This document shows, piece by piece, positions 52,679 to 60,469 of a stretch of 64,000 nucleotides of DNA (position 1 is the stretch's first letter; each line of letters starts with the position of its first letter). The notes under the pieces were generated by a model. The model made no database searches and had not been told where the DNA came from. It saw nothing but the letters and a program-made list of their open reading frames with translations. The stretch comes from CAIZGX01 sp964385405 (GTDB taxonomy: Bacteria > Bacteroidota > Bacteroidia > Flavobacteriales_D > Sanyastnellaceae): contig CAYLOT010000005.1 of NCBI GenBank assembly GCA_964385405.1, positions 47,326 through 111,325 on the forward strand. The letters are read 5' to 3'. The position numbers were made by a program, and so were the translations under genes.

Positions 52679-53968
52679 ATGCTCGAAAACAAGAAAATCG
52701 CGATCATTGGATTGGGATATGTTGGACTGCCTTTGGCGGTTGAATTTGCTAAGAAGTACGCGGTTGTTGGATTCGATATTAATGAGAATAGAATTGCTCA
52801 GCTCAACGCTGGGGAAGACGTTACGAAGGAGACGAGCAAGAGTGAATTATCAGCGGTTCTGAAGGGTTCGCCGAGTAGTGAAATTGGTCTCTATCTTTCA
52901 GGCCACCATGTTGCCTTAGCTGATTCTAACGTCTATGTTGTAACCGTCCCAACACCAATAGACGATAGCAAAAGACCTGATTTAAAGCCGCTTCTTTCCG
53001 CTTCTCGCATGATAGGTGAGGTTTTAAAGAAAGGTGACATTGTTATTTACGAAAGCACAACCTATCCTGGCTGCACCGAAGAGGACTGCGTTCCGGTGTT
53101 AGAAAATTTTTCAGGATTGAAGTTTAATGTAGATTTTTTTTGCGGCTATTCACCTGAAAGAATTAATCCGGGCGACAAAGTAAATACGCTTACAAGGATT
53201 AAGAAGGTTACCAGCGGTAGCACACCTGAAATAGCAGAAACGGTAGACCAGTTGTATAGCAGTATTATTGAAGCGGGTACTTTTAAAGCTTCTTCGCTGA
53301 AAGTTGCCGAAGCCTCTAAGGCAATAGAGAATGCGCAGCGCGATGTGAACATTTCCTTCGTAAACGAGTTGGCTCTTATTTTCGATCGTTTGGGCATAGA
53401 TACAAGCGAGGTTCTTGAAGCCGCAGGAACCAAGTGGAATTTTTTGATGTACAAACCAGGATTGGTTGGCGGACATTGCATTGGAGTTGATCCATATTAC
53501 CTTGCTTACAAAGCTGAACAAGCGGGATATCATCCTGCGGTTATTCTCTCAGGGAGAAGAGTAAATGATGGAATGGGTGCGTTTGTTGCAAACAAGATGG
53601 TGAAATTGTTGATATCAAAAGGTGTTCAAATTAAAAATGCACGAATTTTAATTCTTGGATTAACATTTAAAGAGAATTGCCCAGACATTAGAAACACAAA
53701 AATAACAGATGTTAGAAGCGAGTTAATTGAGTTTGGTTGCCAGGTTGAGATATATGATCCCTGGGTAAAATCTACTGATATAGAGAGTGAACTTGGTTTT
53801 TCTACCCTGAATCAAGTTAACTTACAAGACTTATCGAATTACCAAGGTATTGTTCTCGGTGTGGCCCATGATTTATTCAGAGATATAAAATTCGAGAAGA
53901 ACATTAACCAAGTTATTTTTGATATAAAAGGATTTTTACCAAAGGATATTCCAGATTCTAGACTTTAA
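52679..53968 (+). CDS. UDP-N-acetylhexosamine 6-dehydrogenase (TviB/WbpA-like)
   Basis: 429 residues. NAD-binding IIGLGYVGLPLAVEFAKKY, VTVPTPID, the central LVGGHCIGVDPYYLAYKAE with the catalytic cysteine, and a C-terminal UDP-binding domain with LGLTFKENCPDIRNTK. It oxidises C6 of a UDP-amino sugar to the uronic acid for surface polysaccharide. The N-terminal GFDINENRIAQLNAGEDVT resembles the TviB branch. From about 53580 the codon use becomes more AT-rich, like the following gmd gene. Confidence 0.9.
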   Translation: MLENKKIAIIGLGYVGLPLAVEFAKKYAVVGFDINENRIAQLNAGEDVTKETSKSELSAVLKGSPSSEIGLYLSGHHVALADSNVYVVTVPTPIDDSKRPDLKPLLSASRMIGEVLKKGDIVIYESTTYPGCTEEDCVPVLENFSGLKFNVDFFCGYSPERINPGDKVNTLTRIKKVTSGSTPEIAETVDQLYSSIIEAGTFKASSLKVAEASKAIENAQRDVNISFVNELALIFDRLGIDTSEVLEAAGTKWNFLMYKPGLVGGHCIGVDPYYLAYKAEQAGYHPAVILSGRRVNDGMGAFVANKMVKLLISKGVQIKNARILILGLTFKENCPDIRNTKITDVRSELIEFGCQVEIYDPWVKSTDIESELGFSTLNQVNLQDLSNYQGIVLGVAHDLFRDIKFEKNINQVIFDIKGFLPKDIPDSRL

Positions 53969-53975
53969 CAATTTT

Positions 53976-55049
53976 ATGCTTAATTCCAATACACAAAAGA
54001 AAGTTGCCTTAATTACAGGAATTACGGGTCAAGATGGGTCCTTTCTTGCCGAATTCTTGTTAAAAAAGGGCTATGAAGTCCATGGAATATTACGAAGGTC
54101 GTCTACGTTTAACACAAGTAGAATTGAGCATCTTTATCTTAAAGATTGGCTTGCCAATACCGAAATGAAGAAAAGAGTCCACCTGCATTATGGAGATTTA
54201 GCTGATTCATTATGCATTATTGGTATTCTCAAAAATGTTAAACCTGATGAGATATATAATTTGGGGGCGCAAAGTCATGTTAAAGTTTCTTTTGAAATAC
54301 CTGAGTATACTGCCGATATAGACGCTTTAGGGGTTCTTCGTTTACTTGAAGCTTTGAGAATTTTAGGGATGGAGAAATATTGTAAGTTTTATCAGGCCTC
54401 ATCTAGTGAAATTTTCGGAAAGGTTTCTGAGATTCCGCAGTCTGAATCAACTCCATTTTATCCCCGATCACCATATGGAGTTTCAAAGTTGTTCGCCTAT
54501 TGGATTGTTAAAAATTACAGAGAGGCATATGGAATTTTTGCGGTAAACGGTATTTTATTTAATCATGAAAGCGAAAGGAGAGGAGAAACATTTGTAAGTA
54601 GGAAGATAACTCGAGCTGCGGCCAGGATAAAATTAGGAAAACAAAATAAGCTTTATTTGGGAAATCTAAATGCTCAACGCGATTGGGGTTATGCCAAGGA
54701 TTTCATTGAGTGTATGTGGAAAATGATGCAGCATTCAGAGCCAGAGGATTTTGTAATCGCTACTGGGAAGGCACATACAGTTAGAGATTTTTGTCAAATT
54801 GCATTTAATGAAGTGGGAATAAAAATCAAATGGGAAGGAACAGGAAAAAACGAAAAGGGAATAAACCTAGAGAGCGGGGATGTAATAATTGAAGTTGATG
54901 AACAGTATTATCGGCCAACGGAAGTAGACATTTTACTCGGAAATCCTAACAAAGCAATTACATTGCTTGGTTGGAATCCCAATCAAACAAGTTTTGTTAA
55001 TATGATAGAGATTATGGTAAGAAATGATATAAAACTTGAATCAGAATAA
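53976..55049 (+). CDS. gmd: GDP-mannose 4,6-dehydratase
   Basis: 357 residues, short-chain dehydrogenase fold: LITGITGQDGSFLAEFLL, GDLADS, YNLGAQSHVKVSFE, catalytic YPRSPYGVSK and the RRGETFVSRKITRA motif. It makes GDP-4-keto-6-deoxymannose. No GDP-fucose synthase or other follow-on enzyme is next to it, so the final sugar (fucose, rhamnose, perosamine) is open. The gene is visibly more AT-rich than its neighbours, suggesting a separate origin. Confidence 0.93.
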   Translation: MLNSNTQKKVALITGITGQDGSFLAEFLLKKGYEVHGILRRSSTFNTSRIEHLYLKDWLANTEMKKRVHLHYGDLADSLCIIGILKNVKPDEIYNLGAQSHVKVSFEIPEYTADIDALGVLRLLEALRILGMEKYCKFYQASSSEIFGKVSEIPQSESTPFYPRSPYGVSKLFAYWIVKNYREAYGIFAVNGILFNHESERRGETFVSRKITRAAARIKLGKQNKLYLGNLNAQRDWGYAKDFIECMWKMMQHSEPEDFVIATGKAHTVRDFCQIAFNEVGIKIKWEGTGKNEKGINLESGDVIIEVDEQYYRPTEVDILLGNPNKAITLLGWNPNQTSFVNMIEIMVRNDIKLESE

Positions 55050-55076
55050 AGTTATTTACAATAGAGATTAGTTTAA

Positions 55077-56138
55077 TTGAAGGAAAATTCAATTTTAATT
55101 ACTGGCGGAGCAGGTTTCATTGGCTCACACGTGGTTCGACATTTTTTACGAACATACGGGAATCTACATGTCGTGAATCTAGATAAACTCACATACGCGG
55201 GTAACCTAGAGAACTTAAGCGATGTAGAACAACTTCCAAATTATTCTTTCGAGAAAGGAGACATTGCAGATGCTCCATTCGTGCTATCGCTTTTCGAGAA
55301 ATACAATTTTTCAGGGGTCATTCACCTAGCAGCAGAATCACACGTAGACCGTAGCATTTCGAACCCCATGGAGTTTGTACAAACGAATGTTGTGGGGACT
55401 GTTACGTTGTTGAATGTGGCTGTTACACATTGGAAAAATAACTTCGAAGGGAAACGATTCTATCACGTCTCCACCGATGAGGTTTACGGGGAGTTGCACA
55501 ATCCTGAGGAGTTCTTCACAGAGGAAACACCGTACGATCCACGCTCGCCGTATTCCGCTTCCAAAGCGGCTTCCGATCATTTTGTGCGAGCTTACGGAAA
55601 CACATTCGGACTTCCAATTGTAATAAGCAACTGCTCGAACAACTACGGTCCGAATCACTTCCCCGAAAAATTAATTCCACTCATCATTCACAACATCATT
55701 CACCAAAAACCACTTCCTGTATACGGAAAGGGAGAGAATGTGCGCGATTGGTTATATGTGGAAGATCACGCTCGAGCAATAGACGATGTGTTTCACAAAG
55801 GAAAAATCGGCGAAACTTATAACATTGGTGGATTCAACGAATGGAAGAACATTGATGTGGTGAAGTTGCTTTGCAACATACTCGATCGGAAATTAAATCG
55901 TTCTGAAGGCGAGTCTGAACAGCTCATTCAGTTCGTCACAGACCGCGCTGGACACGACTTGCGTTACGCCATAGATTCAACCAAAATCACGAATGAATTG
56001 GGCTGGAGACCGTCGCTTCAATTTGAAGAAGGATTGGTAAAAACAGTCGATTGGTATTTGAATAATTCCGAATGGTTGAACAACGTAACTTCGGGCAACT
56101 ACCAGAATTATTATAACAGCATGTACGCGAACAGATAA
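55077..56138 (+). CDS. rfbB: dTDP-glucose 4,6-dehydratase
   Basis: 353 residues. ILITGGAGFIGSHVVRHF, AAESHVDRSI, YHVSTDEVYGEL, and catalytic PYSASKAASDH are all present. It makes dTDP-4-keto-6-deoxyglucose. The start appears to be a TTG at 55077 (residues KENSILITGG follow at once); no ATG or GTG fits between the preceding stop and the Rossmann motif. Followed 4 nt later by rfbA. Confidence 0.94.
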   Translation: MKENSILITGGAGFIGSHVVRHFLRTYGNLHVVNLDKLTYAGNLENLSDVEQLPNYSFEKGDIADAPFVLSLFEKYNFSGVIHLAAESHVDRSISNPMEFVQTNVVGTVTLLNVAVTHWKNNFEGKRFYHVSTDEVYGELHNPEEFFTEETPYDPRSPYSASKAASDHFVRAYGNTFGLPIVISNCSNNYGPNHFPEKLIPLIIHNIIHQKPLPVYGKGENVRDWLYVEDHARAIDDVFHKGKIGETYNIGGFNEWKNIDVVKLLCNILDRKLNRSEGESEQLIQFVTDRAGHDLRYAIDSTKITNELGWRPSLQFEEGLVKTVDWYLNNSEWLNNVTSGNYQNYYNSMYANR

Positions 56139-56142
56139 GCTT

Positions 56143-57003
56143 ATGAAAGGAATTATTCTCGCCGGAGGTTCCGGTACACGTCTTCATCCGCTGACACTCG
56201 CAGTAAGCAAGCAACTCATGCCGGTTTACGACAAGCCTATGATTTACTACCCGCTTTCGGTGCTGATGCTAGCGGGTATTCGTGAGATATTGATCATCTC
56301 TACGCCTCATGATTTGCCTGGCTTTCGAAAATTATTAGGAGACGGTTCGCAATTAGGTTGCACCTTCGAATACGCTGAACAACCCGAACCCAATGGATTG
56401 GCGCAGGCATTCATAATCGGAGAAGAGTTTATTGGAAAGGAAAAAGTTGCGTTGATTTTAGGCGACAATATTTTTTACGCGAGTGGATTAAGTCAGTTGC
56501 TTCAAGCAAGCACACAGGTCGAGGGAGGGAAGGTATTTGCCTATCATGTGAACGACCCAGAGCGTTATGGTGTCGTAGAATTTGATTCGGAAGGAAGGGT
56601 AATTTCCATTGAAGAAAAGCCGGCCCAACCTAAGAGCAATTACGCTGTTCCAGGATTGTATTTCTACGACAACTCCGTAGTAGAAATTGCCAAGAACCTC
56701 AAACCTTCCGCTCGCGGCGAATACGAGATTACCGATGTCAATAAAGAATACTTAAAACGCGGACAGCTTACCGTAAGTGTTTTCAATCGCGGTACAGCGT
56801 GGCTTGACACTGGTACTTTCGCCTCGCTCATGCAAGCAGGACAATTCGTTCAAGTCATGGAAGAACGTCAAGGGCAAAAAATTTCCTGCATCGAAGAGAT
56901 TGCTTACCGAATGGGTTACATCAATAAAGAGCAGTTGGTGGCGTTGGCCCACCCGCTGCTTAAGAGCGGGTATGGGGCTTACCTACTTGGATTACTCAAG
57001 TAA
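56143..57003 (+). CDS. rfbA: Glucose-1-phosphate thymidylyltransferase
   Basis: 286 residues. GIILAGGSGTRLHPLTLAVSKQ, YDKPMIYYPLS, LGDNIFY and RGTAWLDTGT are family signatures. Makes dTDP-glucose for the upstream rfbB product. rfbC and rfbD are missing from the window, so the route need not lead to dTDP-rhamnose. Confidence 0.96.
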   Translation: MKGIILAGGSGTRLHPLTLAVSKQLMPVYDKPMIYYPLSVLMLAGIREILIISTPHDLPGFRKLLGDGSQLGCTFEYAEQPEPNGLAQAFIIGEEFIGKEKVALILGDNIFYASGLSQLLQASTQVEGGKVFAYHVNDPERYGVVEFDSEGRVISIEEKPAQPKSNYAVPGLYFYDNSVVEIAKNLKPSARGEYEITDVNKEYLKRGQLTVSVFNRGTAWLDTGTFASLMQAGQFVQVMEERQGQKISCIEEIAYRMGYINKEQLVALAHPLLKSGYGAYLLGLLK

Positions 57004-57009
57004 TAATTT

Positions 57010-57020
57010 CAGCTTCGCTG
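57010..57020. terminator. Triloop hairpin between convergent rfbA and phosphosugar mutase genes
   Basis: CAGC, loop TTC, GCTG in a 19-nt convergent gap; a second triloop hairpin (AAAAGC, TCC, GCTTTT) covers the last codons of the mutase gene just downstream. Minus-strand reading contains GCGAAGC. Likely a short two-way terminator, related in shape to the arrays. Confidence 0.5.
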
Positions 57021-57022
57021 TA

Positions 57023-58765
57023 TTAATTTAAAAGCTCCGCTTTTATTATTTCAATCTTATTTATCAGTTCATTCTGAACTGAAGAAATTTCTTCAGAAGA
57101 AGAAATCTCTTTTCTCAGCGAAAAGTAAAACTTAATCTTCGGCTCCGTGCCGCTTGGGCGAGCACTGATCTTGCTACCGTCGGTGAGGATGAATTGCAAG
57201 ACGTCTGAGCTGGGGTAGGGGAGCGAGGTGACTTCACCCGAGATCATTTTTTTACATGTGCCTGCTTTCACGTCGTGAAGCTCGGCAAGCGCTACGCCGC
57301 CAAGGGTTTGAGGAGGGTTGTTGCGTAAGCGCGACATCATACTCTGAATCTGAGCAACACCGTCTATTCCCTTCAACGTAATACTTACCAACTCTTCTTG
57401 GAACACACCGTGTTGCAAGTAAAGGTCTTTCAACATGCCCCACAAGGTTGTGCCTTTGCTTTTTGCATATGCCGCTATCTCTGCAAACTGAACCGCCGAA
57501 AGTGCAGCGTCCTTATCGCGCACAAAATCACTCACCAAATAACCGTAGCTCTCTTCTCCTCCGGCGACGAAATTCTCTTTCCCTTCTTTCGATTTTATTA
57601 ATCCCGCTATAAACTTAAATCCGGTTAGCGTGTCGTAACAAGGCACTCCGAACGACTTCGCAATACGCGCTATCAATTCGGTGGTGACAATGGTCTTTCC
57701 AACAAATGGATTTTCAGGAAGCTTTCCTTTTTCTTTTCCAACCAATAAGCGGTAATACACCAGCAAGCTTCCCGCCTGATTTCCATTTATTAAAATCAAT
57801 TCATTCTGATCGTTTCTAACCGCCAATCCCACACGATCGGTATCGGGGTCGGTTCCCAAAACCAATTCCGCATTTACTTTTTCTCCCAATTCCAGCGCCA
57901 TCTTCATGGCAGACTTCTCTTCTGGATTCGGCGACGCCACCGTTGGGAAATTCCCATCAGGAACCGCCTGCTCTTCCACCACATGCACATTCGAAAAGCC
58001 CAACGCCGCCAACGTCTTCGGCACCAACGTTATCCCCGATCCGTGTATCGACGTGTACACAATGGAGATATCACTCTCACTCTTTACAGCCTCTTCCGAA
58101 AGCGTTAAACCACGAACAAGTTCTAAATACTTTTCTTCAACGTAAGCAGGCACCTCAAGTACATCTCCTTTCTTTCCGAAGGAATCTTTCGAAGAATCTT
58201 TGCCAGTAATGGCAATTTTCACTTCTGTGATAATCCCCCCGTCATGAGGCGGCAAAACCTGCCCCCCATCGCTCCAATAAACTTTGTATCCATTGTACTC
58301 TTTCGGATTGTGCGAAGCGGTGATAACGATACCCGCAGTGCAGTTCAATTCACGCACGGTGAACGACAACAACGGGGTTGGACGCAATTCGGAGTACAAG
58401 TAAACACGAATGCCATTTTCAGCCAGAATATCTGCAGCGATTTGCGCGAAGTAACTCGAGTTATTTCGAGAATCATACGCTATCGCCACCGAGCCTTCTC
58501 CCCCAAATAGAGCATGGTGTTTCAAAATATAATTCGCTAAACCTTGCGTAGCCATACCCACGGTGTACTTGTTCATGCGCATACTTCCAACACCCATCAC
58601 ACCGCGCAATCCACCCGTTCCAAATTCCAAATCGGAATAAAACGAATCAATAAACAACTTCTCATCTTCACGTTCCATGCGTTCAATCTCTGCCCGCGTC
58701 TCAGCGTCTAAATCATACGTCTTCCACAAGCGTGCTTTTTCTTTGGCGGATTCTAATGGGGTCAT
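57023..58765 (-). CDS. Phosphoglucomutase/phosphomannomutase family enzyme
   Basis: 580 residues. The phosphoserine loop is VITASHNPKEYNGYK (Ser151), the metal loop LGTDPDTDRVGLAVR and the sugar loop AGGEESYGYL; length fits the PgcA-like phospho-sugar mutases. It interconverts hexose 1- and 6-phosphates and would feed rfbA and the mannose route. ATG at 58765 is chosen: the promoter box TATCTTTG lies at 58783-58790 on the minus strand, so the longer reading from 58795 would start inside the hairpin array. Confidence 0.92.
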   Translation of the reverse strand: MTPLESAKEKARLWKTYDLDAETRAEIERMEREDEKLFIDSFYSDLEFGTGGLRGVMGVGSMRMNKYTVGMATQGLANYILKHHALFGGEGSVAIAYDSRNNSSYFAQIAADILAENGIRVYLYSELRPTPLLSFTVRELNCTAGIVITASHNPKEYNGYKVYWSDGGQVLPPHDGGIITEVKIAITGKDSSKDSFGKKGDVLEVPAYVEEKYLELVRGLTLSEEAVKSESDISIVYTSIHGSGITLVPKTLAALGFSNVHVVEEQAVPDGNFPTVASPNPEEKSAMKMALELGEKVNAELVLGTDPDTDRVGLAVRNDQNELILINGNQAGSLLVYYRLLVGKEKGKLPENPFVGKTIVTTELIARIAKSFGVPCYDTLTGFKFIAGLIKSKEGKENFVAGGEESYGYLVSDFVRDKDAALSAVQFAEIAAYAKSKGTTLWGMLKDLYLQHGVFQEELVSITLKGIDGVAQIQSMMSRLRNNPPQTLGGVALAELHDVKAGTCKKMISGEVTSLPYPSSDVLQFILTDGSKISARPSGTEPKIKFYFSLRKEISSSEEISSVQNELINKIEIIKAELLN

Positions 58766-58782
58766 TTCTTCTTTGTTTGAAA

Positions 58783-58790
58783 CAAAGATA
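58783..58790 (-). promoter_or_regulatory. Promoter -7 box of the phosphosugar mutase gene
   Basis: Minus-strand TATCTTTG, touching array C2 (which begins at 58791) with no base between. Confidence 0.65.
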
Positions 58791-58927
58791 ATCACCTGCG
58801 GTGATCAATCATCTTTGATGATCAATCCTCCGGATCAATCGCCTTGCGATCAATCGTTCCGATTAATCCGAAGGATTGATCACCGCAGGTGATTGATTGC
58901 GTAGCAATTGATCTGACAACGTCAGAT
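58791..58927. repeat. Triloop hairpin array C2, two-sided (CA / TA / TG)
   Basis: Nine perfect hairpins without a single mismatch. Stems, left to right: ATCACC, ATCATC, ATCC, ATCGC, ATCG, ATCC, ATCACC, ATTGC, ATCTGAC. Loops: TGC, TTT, TCC, CTT, TTC, then GAA, GCA, GTA, AAC. Spacers: CA four times, the self-complementary TA at 58864-58865, then TG three times between hairpins and once after the last. The polarity switch falls exactly on TA. The array lies between the divergent mutase and MBOAT genes. Confidence 0.92.
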
Positions 58928-58951
58928 TGATTAAGTTAAGCTCATTTCCAA

Positions 58952-58999
58952 CTTCGCAAGACCTTTCGGAGAATCTTGCAAAGCATCTTGCCTTCGGCA
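58952..58999. repeat. Triloop hairpin array B3 (spacer TCT)
   Basis: Four hairpins: CTT/CGC, TTC/GGA, TGC/AAA, TGCC/TTC, with spacers ACCT, TCT, TCT and a last TCT that runs straight into the promoter box at 59003. Same spacer type as arrays B1 and B2, but 12 kb away and next to array C2. Confidence 0.75.
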
Positions 59000-59002
59000 T
59001 CT

Positions 59003-59010
59003 TATCTTTG
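59003..59010 (+). promoter_or_regulatory. Promoter -7 box of the MBOAT operon
   Basis: TATCTTTG, 4 nt before the ATG at 59015, 3 nt after the last hairpin of array B3. The place of the -33 element is taken up by the array. Confidence 0.65.
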
Positions 59011-59014
59011 TCAG

Positions 59015-60469
59015 ATGGTCTTCAGCTCCGCAATCTTCCTCACCATCTTCCTCCCAGCCTTCTTGCTGCTGTATTGGATATGTCCGAAGAAATTCAAGAA
59101 TGCCTTCTTGTTGCTGTCGAGTGTGTTCTTCTACGCATGGGGTGCGCCGAAATTTATTTTTGTAATTATTGGAACTACCCTCATCGATTTTTTCTTGGTG
59201 GGAAGAATGGATCGAAGCAAGAACGAAACCGAGCGAAAACTCATTCTCATTTTCTCGGTGTGCATGAACTTAGGCTTGTTGGTCTATTTCAAGTACATGA
59301 ATTTTTTTGTCGAAAATGTCAACTTGGCTTTGAAAGGAATGGGTCTCGAAAGCAGCATTCCGTGGACGAAGCTGGTGCTGCCAATTGGGATTTCGTTTTA
59401 TACGTTCGAGACGCTCACATACGTAGTGGATGTGTTCAGAAGGGTTCACAAACCATTGAAGAATTTTTGGGACTATCAGTTGTACATTATTCTGTTTCCA
59501 AAATTGATTGCTGGACCAATCATTCGCTATCACGACATTGCCGACCAGATTACCGATCGTTCAGCGAATGAAAACAATACCGAACGTTTGTTCGGTTTTT
59601 ATCGGTTTTGTTTGGGTCTTGGTAAAAAGGTTCTCATTGCAAACGCTTTTGCCGCCTTCGCCGATAGCATATACGGCAATGCCGAAACAGGTTTGGGTGC
59701 GCTCGACCCAAACACGCTGTCCGCAGGAACCGCTTGGCTGGCGGCCATTTCATACACACTGCAGATATATTTCGACTTCAGCGGGTATTCCGATATGGCT
59801 ATTGGTATTGGACGCATGATTGGTTTCAAATTCCCAGAGAACTTCAACAATCCGTATATCTCACAAAACATAACCGAGTTTTGGAGAAGATGGCACATGA
59901 CCCTGGGAAGTTGGATGCGCAATTACCTCTACATTCCCTTGGGTGGGAATAAGGTGAGTACAGGCAGGTTGTATTTCAATTTGTGGATTGTGTTCTTGCT
60001 TTCCGGATTGTGGCATGGAGCCAGCTGGAATTACATTCTTTGGGGGGCGTGGCACGGCATGTTCTTGGTGCTCGAAAGAGCCTTCCTGAACAAGGCGTTT
60101 CAACACATAGGAAAAATTCCACGAATAGCATTTACGCTCGTGGTTGTTGTGGTGGGATGGGTGTTTTTCCGGGTGGAAGATTTGCACGCCGCGTGGGGAT
60201 ATGTGAAAGCAATGTTCATTCCATCGGACAATGCTGTTCATATACCCGTAGATATGGAGTGGTTAGTGCTCATGGTTTTCGCTGCTGTTTTCTCGTTCTT
60301 TTTATTGCTTCCAAAAGGAGAGAAAATTCAGAACAGCGCATACGGATACACAGCAATTAAAGATCGTACCCACATCTTGTGGACATTCGTTTCGTTGGTA
60401 CTTTTCATACTATCGTTGAGCTACATAACGGCCAGCGGATTTAATCCGTTTATTTATTTTCGATTCTAA
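59015..60469 (+). CDS. MBOAT-family O-acyltransferase (AlgI-like)
   Basis: 484 residues, about 11 membrane segments. AlgI-like marks are LPIGISFYTFETLTYVVDVFR, PKLIAGPIIRYHDI, FWRRWHMTLGSWMRNYLYIP and LSGLWHGASWNYILWG with the active-site His334. It passes acetyl groups across the membrane for O-acetylation of an exported polysaccharide. ATG at 59015 follows the promoter by 4 nt; the longer reading would start in array B3. Its stop overlaps the partner gene by one base (TAATG). Confidence 0.92.
   Translation: MVFSSAIFLTIFLPAFLLLYWICPKKFKNAFLLLSSVFFYAWGAPKFIFVIIGTTLIDFFLVGRMDRSKNETERKLILIFSVCMNLGLLVYFKYMNFFVENVNLALKGMGLESSIPWTKLVLPIGISFYTFETLTYVVDVFRRVHKPLKNFWDYQLYIILFPKLIAGPIIRYHDIADQITDRSANENNTERLFGFYRFCLGLGKKVLIANAFAAFADSIYGNAETGLGALDPNTLSAGTAWLAAISYTLQIYFDFSGYSDMAIGIGRMIGFKFPENFNNPYISQNITEFWRRWHMTLGSWMRNYLYIPLGGNKVSTGRLYFNLWIVFLLSGLWHGASWNYILWGAWHGMFLVLERAFLNKAFQHIGKIPRIAFTLVVVVVGWVFFRVEDLHAAWGYVKAMFIPSDNAVHIPVDMEWLVLMVFAAVFSFFLLLPKGEKIQNSAYGYTAIKDRTHILWTFVSLVLFILSLSYITASGFNPFIYFRF

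Noticed and set aside
32838..58999. REP/BIME or insertion-sequence remnants as explanation of the arrays
   Set aside because: Stem sequences are not shared between units, there are no terminal repeats, target duplications or transposase genes.
52586..58999. Arrays as ordinary transcription terminators
   Set aside because: Some may also stop transcription, but three arrays lie between divergent genes where no transcript ends, and most lack a T-run after the stem. A terminator role remains possible for the first hairpin of array D.
58927..59571. 214-residue frame overlapping the MBOAT gene
   Set aside because: Out of frame with the clear MBOAT protein; no recognisable domain.
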